The notes under the pieces: model-generated
What the model saw: only the letters and a program-made list of their open reading frames with translations
What the model was told of the DNA's origin: nothing
Database searches by the model: none
Part shown: positions 59,496-64,000 of the stretch, piece by piece
How positions within the stretch are numbered: position 1 is the stretch's first letter
Layout of the letters: each line of letters begins with the position of its first letter
Made by a program: the position numbers and the translations under genes
Source: Crocinitomicaceae bacterium
GTDB taxonomy: Bacteria; Bacteroidota; Bacteroidia; Flavobacteriales_D; Crocinitomicaceae
DNA length: 64,000 nt
Direction: 5' to 3'
Assembly: GCA_016719925.1 (NCBI GenBank)
Contig: JADJYC010000012.1
Coordinates: 62,001 to 126,000, forward strand

Positions 59496-60884
59496 ATGTC
59501 AGATTCTTTAATTCAGAAATACAATATTCCGGGGCCGCTACACCAGTTATCCAACAGTGCCTTTCTGGGATGATAAACCTGCTCAGATGATCAGTCACGC
59601 ATTGGAATTTCACTCAGTGACTGGAAAAAAACAATGATCAGGGCATTTAATGAAAGCAATGATCAGGAAGGAATCAGTCTCTATATTCACTTACCTTTTT
59701 GTGAAAATCTTTGTACGTTCTGCGGATGTCATAAACGAATTACAAAACGTCATGATGTAGAGGAACCGTATGTTAAAACGGTGTTGAAAGAATGGGATTT
59801 GTATTGTGATCTTTTACCTGCAAGACCAAAAATAAAAGAACTGCATCTGGGTGGCGGAACTCCAACTTTTTTCAGTCCTGAACATCTGAGAGAACTCATC
59901 AATGGAATTCTGAAACGGGCGGATGAATTTCCGGGATATGAATTCAGTTTTGAAGCACACCCAACTCATACAAACAGAGAACATCTTCAGACACTTTTTG
60001 ATCTTGGATTCAGAAGAAGCAGTTTTGGTGTTCAGGATTATGATCTCAAAGTTCAGAAAACAATAAACCGCATTCAGCCGTTTGAAAATGTAAAAGCAGT
60101 AACTGATGCGTCCCGTGAAATCGGCTATACTTCGGTCAGTCATGATCTGGTTTTTGGTTTGCCGTTTCAAACTAAGGAAAGCATTATTGATACCATTGAA
60201 AAAACAAAATCACTCAAACCTGACCGCATTGCTTTTTACAGTTATGCTCATGTTCCATGGATCAAAGGAGTAGGGCAGAGAGGTTTTGATGAAAATGATT
60301 TACCTAAAGAAGTAGAGAAACGGGTGTTGTATGAAACCGGTAAAAAACTGCTGGGTGATTTGGGTTATTATGAAATTGGCATGGATCATTTTGCCCTGAA
60401 AACAGATTCACTTTACAAAGCTGTTGAAGATAAAACGCTTCACCGTAATTTTATGGGATATGCTGCAGGAAAAACCAAACTGATGATTGGATTGGGAATG
60501 AGTTCAATCAGTGATTCATGGTATTCATTTGCACAGAATGTAAAAACCGTTGAAGAATATCAGGATCTGGTAAATGAAGGGGAAATTCCGGTTTTCAGAG
60601 GACATCTTTTAACAGAAGAAGATTTGATTATCCGTGAACATATTCTCAATATCATGTGTCATTTTGAAACCAGCTGGAGTGAAGAGCGGCTCAAGTTTCC
60701 TGAATTGAATGCATGCCTGGAAAGATTGCGTGAAATGGAAGCTGACGGACTGGTAATGATTTCAGAAAACGGTTTGAGTGTACCCGATAAAGCCCGTCCT
60801 TTTGTGCGGAATATTTGTATGGCTTTTGATCTGCGTCTGATCAGAAACAAACCAGCAACGCGTATTTTTTCAATGACAATTTAA
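59496..60884 (+). CDS. hemN: Oxygen-independent coproporphyrinogen III oxidase (frame broken)
   Basis: HemN makes protoporphyrinogen IX without O2, a need under low oxygen. The N-terminus QKYNIPGP followed (after a break in the GGGGCC stretch near 59537) by RYTSYPTVPFWDD is the classic HemN start. The radical SAM motif HLPFCENLCTFCGCHK has CxxxCxxC (about residue 65). GGGTPTFFSPEHL, SFGVQDYDLKVQKTINR and SHDLVFGLPFQTKESI follow. A second break near 59630 (AAAAAAA run) precedes MIRAFNESNDQEGI. The start is ATG 59496. Joined length is about 462 aa, normal. It fits the cbb3 block functionally, although no FNR-type site is seen upstream. Confidence 0.92.
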
Positions 60885-60894
60885 AGCATAAATC

Positions 60895-61340
60895 ATGGTA
60901 CTTGATCACATCATCAACTGCGAAAAATATTACAATCAGCACCTGCGTTTTAAAATGGGATTTGAATTTTTGAAAAATCTCAGTGAAAAATCTTTTGAAG
61001 AAACGCGCGTTGATCTGGACGGAGACAATTGTTTTGTATTGCTTTACCGGGGAGATGGCAGAGGATCGGATCAGGTCACTCTGGAGCGCACAGAAATTAT
61101 ATTGATATTCAATACGTTTTTGATGGTTCTGATCTGATAGGTTATCGTGATTTATCTGAATGTCAGAAAATCAAACAGGAGTATGACTCTGAGAAAGATT
61201 TTATTTTTTTCAAAGATGCACCGTCCTGCAATATTGATGTTCAGAAAAAATATTTTACACTCTTTTTTCCGAATGACGCACACGCTCCGCAAATAGGAAC
61301 TGAGTTTATGCTTAAGGCAGTGGTGAAAGTAAAAATCTGA
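60895..61340 (+). CDS. YhcH/YjgK/YiaL family protein (frame broken)
   Basis: The family is a cupin-like sugar-binding fold linked in other bacteria to sialic acid and biofilm genes. Here LEKYY...LRFKMGFEFL and DLDGDNCFVLLYRGDG are seen at the start. After a break near 61088 follow AHRNYIDIQYVFDGSDLIGYRDL and FTLFFPNDAHAPQI, then VVKVKI, which are conserved parts. Joined length is about 148 aa. The start MVLDHIINCEKYYNQH is typical. It follows hemN by 10 nt and may be co-transcribed, although no metabolic link is obvious. Confidence 0.85.
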
Positions 61341-61355
61341 TAAAGGTTTGATTTC

Positions 61356-63132
61356 TTAAGAAGTTGCAAATCGTTTTCTTCTGATTATAAAGAAGGTCAA
61401 TCCAAGCAATGTAATTGAAACAATCGGCAGAATGATGTTGAGCATTCTCCAGAATTCTTTTTCTTCAATTATTCTTTCAGTATCCAGCATTCTTAACGTA
61501 ATTGTTTTTGAGCGCACATCTATCAGGGAATAATCATCCATCATATAATCAATGGAGTTGAGAACAAACTCTCTGTTTCCGTAAATATTTTTTGGTGATC
61601 CGTTTTGGTTTCTTACCTGATAAACATCTGTATTCAACGGCACAGGATAATATTTCATCACACCATCTTTAATCACTGAATCCACTTCGTTTCTGATAAT
61701 ATCACCATCTGATACAACCAGCATTTTTGTGGAATCACTCAGCACTCTTGTTTTGTAATCCGGCGAACTGGTAAATGCATCTGAAATTCTGTTTTCAAAT
61801 GCTGAAGTGAAATTACCTTCCAATAAAACAGCTACCGGAAATTCACCCTGTGTTCCGTCATTGAATTTTGGTTCAACATCAATGATTGAATAGTTCACTC
61901 TTGGTTTGCCTTTAAACACGCGCGAATTGAATGATGATTTTAATAAAACAGTTTTGGTAATACTTGTGTTTTCATTATTGACTAATTCAACGGAGCTGGT
62001 GTATTCACCTTTTATCGGATCTATATTTTTGGTGATCGGGTGAGATTCACGCTGCAGCTTTGGATAAAAATACCAGTCAACCACTTCCAGCGGGTGTCCC
62101 GGAACATAAAGCGGAGCGCATTCTTTGTCAATAATTAAATCCTGATTGAGGCGTGCGCCGTATTTGAAAAGCATGTCTTTTTCAATATTCAGTCCGGCAT
62201 CTACTCCAAATGATTCTCCGGTAAAATAAAGTGAATCACGGTCAACAAAAAGCGGATCAACAAACCACAAAACTTTTCCTCCGTTCATAATAAACTGGTC
62301 AATCACAAATTTGTCTTTTTCAGTGAAACGTTGGGTAGGAGCTGCAACAATGAGTGCGTCTATTTCATCAAGTGCGTTTAGTTGTCCGTTAATAGTAACA
62401 TCTTCCAGCAAATAATATTTCATCAATCCCATTCTGACATCTGCTGTCTGAACCGGCATTAATTCACCTTGTCCCTGTAAAAATCCTACCGTTGGTTTAT
62501 CTTCTGCAGTGACTCTTCTGATAGCTGAGATAAAAAGATATTCCAGATTATTGATGGTCTGATCTGCCAGGTTACGGATATCTTCTTTTGCAAAAATGAC
62601 ACGTTTGTTAAAGAACTGAAGATGATCCACCGTTAATCCTTTATATTCAATCACAGCACCCGGCCAGATGGTTTTTATTTCCGCTTTTCCGGATTCAATT
62701 ATTTCAATATCGCACGGAATTATTCCACGCCCTTTATCATACAATCCTTCCTGAACCTGTAAATTATAATCTGCATCTTCATCTCCGTTGGGATCTATAA
62801 ATTCATATTGAACCTTATCACCTGCGTAAACAATAAATTCATCCAGTTTTTCCTGAATGGCATTTCTGATTTTCATGATATCAGCAGGCAAATCTCCCTC
62901 CAGATAAATTTTGAAAAATACACGGTCATTGATTCGGGCATCATCTTCCAGCAAGGCAATGGTATTGGGTGAAAGTGAATGTCTTTTATCTTCAGTTAAA
63001 TCAAATCTGCCAAAGAAAAAGAAAATATATAATTGACAGTATGACTATAGCAACTGTTGCGGCATACATCCAGATGTCTTTTTTAAAACTCCGGGCAGAA
63101 TTCTGGGTGGTATTTTTAGATGCTTCTACCAT
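61356..63132 (-). CDS. gldG: Gliding motility ABC transporter auxiliary protein GldG (frame broken)
   Basis: GldG forms an ABC transporter-like complex with GldA and GldF, needed for gliding and linked to type IX secretion. It begins MVEASKNTTQNSARSFKKD, then a membrane span (YAATVAIVILSIIYFLF), then RFDLTEDKRHSLSPNTIALLEDDAR. A large extracytoplasmic part (ABC_transp_aux) carries PTQRFTEKDKFVIDQFIMNGGKVLWFVDP, and a C-terminal span (ILPIVSITLLGLTFFIIR) ends the protein. The frame breaks near 63010 (T-rich). The start overlaps the end of gldF by 7 nt. Length is about 592 aa. Confidence 0.9.
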
Positions 63133-63857
63133 TTTCTGGATTGCAGAACAAGTTTAGTGGAGAGAATAAAAACAAAAATGAAACTCAGAAAGTAAAAGAT
63201 GTCACGAGTATCAATCACACCTTTCTGACAAGATGTATAATGTTCCATCATACCAAGATTTCTCAATACCAGATCCAGGCCACCTAACTGACTGTACACA
63301 GCAAGGAGATCAAGTCCCAAAAACAGAAACCAGGAAAGAAACATGGAAATAATGAATGCAACAATCTGGCTGTTGGTAATACTGGATGCAAAAATTCCCA
63401 CTGAAACAAGACAGGCACCAATTAATATCAAACCAAAATAAGAAGTAATGGTTGCACCATCATCAACAATTCCTACCGGATCACCCAGCTGATGAACCGT
63501 GAAATAATAAATAAGTGTTGGAAGAATTGAAATCACCACCAGGGTTACACCGGCAAAAAATTTGGTGAGAATAATGGAAAGATCAGAAATGGGTTTGGTA
63601 AAAAGTAGTTCAATTGTCCCTGTTCTTTTTTCTTCTGAAAATGAACGCATAGTAATTGCCGGAATCAAAATGATAAAAATAATCGGGCTGATACCAAAAA
63701 ATGACTTCAGATCAGCTGTTCCGCCTTCCAGAATATTTGTTTCATAAGCAAACACCCACAAAAACAAACTGTTCAGAATCAAAAAAATGGCAATAAAAAT
63801 ATACCCGATCATGGAACCGAGAAAACTGCGCAATTCTTTGAGATATAAAGCCTTCAT
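63126..63857 (-). CDS. gldF: Gliding motility ABC transporter permease GldF
   Basis: The 243-aa permease starts MKALYLKELRSFLGSMIGYIFIAIF and has six membrane spans. The pattern ITMRSFSEEKRTGTIELLFTKPISD between the second and third spans is typical of GldF/ABC-2 permeases. ATG 63857 is chosen because the upstream extension (to 63914) has no family match and a promoter element lies there. The end overlaps gldG by 7 nt. GldA, the ATPase, is not visible in the window. Confidence 0.92.
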   Translation of the reverse strand: MKALYLKELRSFLGSMIGYIFIAIFLILNSLFLWVFAYETNILEGGTADLKSFFGISPIIFIILIPAITMRSFSEEKRTGTIELLFTKPISDLSIILTKFFAGVTLVVISILPTLIYYFTVHQLGDPVGIVDDGATITSYFGLILIGACLVSVGIFASSITNSQIVAFIISMFLSWFLFLGLDLLAVYSQLGGLDLVLRNLGMMEHYTSCQKGVIDTRDIFYFLSFIFVFILSTKLVLQSRKW

Positions 63858-63887
63858 CTGTGTTTTGGGCTGACAGGTCAGCGGTTT

Positions 63888-63895
63888 CAAAATTA
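63888..63895 (-). promoter_or_regulatory. Promoter -7 element of gldF-gldG
   Basis: TAATTTTG on the minus strand matches TAnnTTTG. It predicts a start at 63883 and a 26-nt leader, which supports the ATG at 63857. The remaining 63896-64000 shows no gene. Confidence 0.5.
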
Positions 63896-64000
63896 AATCA
63901 TTTATGCACCGCAATTTTGCCTGTACCCTTAAATTTTATTAATAATTAAATGTGTCTAAACTATAAATGCCCTGTTTCAATAAGTTACAGGCTTTTCATT

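Overview
The window looks like a Bacteroidota chromosome, most probably a member of the Flavobacteriales. The reasons are the gliding/type IX secretion genes (gldF, gldG, C-terminal sorting domains), the fused ccoNO cbb3 oxidase, the guaA-LysM/PBP1 pair, AT-rich DNA, and promoters with the Bacteroidota -7 element TAnnTTTG. No tRNA, rRNA operon, IS element, CRISPR array or prophage was seen. One RNA gene is clear (SRP RNA) and one more structured RNA is proposed.

Layout: 0-7.6 kb holds dnaN, exported proteins, rnz, a candidate non-coding RNA and dnaK. 7.7-14.9 kb holds a DUF4340 protein, a DUF2130 protein, a WD40-caspase protein with a translationally coupled small gene, and an M42 peptidase. 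15-21.4 kb is a tandem duplication of a TPR protein plus a PorE-like TPR/PD40/CRD/OmpA protein. 21.4-31.9 kb holds a GH3 enzyme, transaldolase, SRP RNA, a sorting-tail protease, a WYL regulator, an NlpC/P60 hydrolase and a CoA-transferase. 32-42.3 kb holds a giant exported protein, a LysM/PBP1 lipid-free exported protein, guaA, a paralogous pair of unknown genes and a MerR regulator. 42.4-61.3 kb is mostly a microaerobic block: universal stress protein, ccoS-NO-Q-P-G-H-SafE, ccoI, a PAS histidine kinase, a receiver-CRP fusion regulator, and hemN. The end has gldG and gldF.

The most interesting signal is regulatory. FNR/CRP-type dyads of the form TGA-N6-TCA lie between the stress-protein gene and ccoS, and between ccoI and the kinase. 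The 5' end of the SRP RNA lies 5 nt past the last base of its -7 element. Using that spacing, two of the dyads centre at -41.5 from predicted starts (stress protein and ccoI), the classic class II activator position. The adjacent receiver-CRP fusion is the obvious candidate to bind them. The same spacing rule predicts that guaA, the merR gene and several others are leaderless or nearly so.

At least 30 reading-frame breaks occur in 22 genes, most at homopolymers, including in normally essential or conserved genes such as rnz, hemN and ccoI. This points to uncorrected indels in the assembly rather than gene decay. Broken genes are therefore annotated as single coding regions with the breaks noted.
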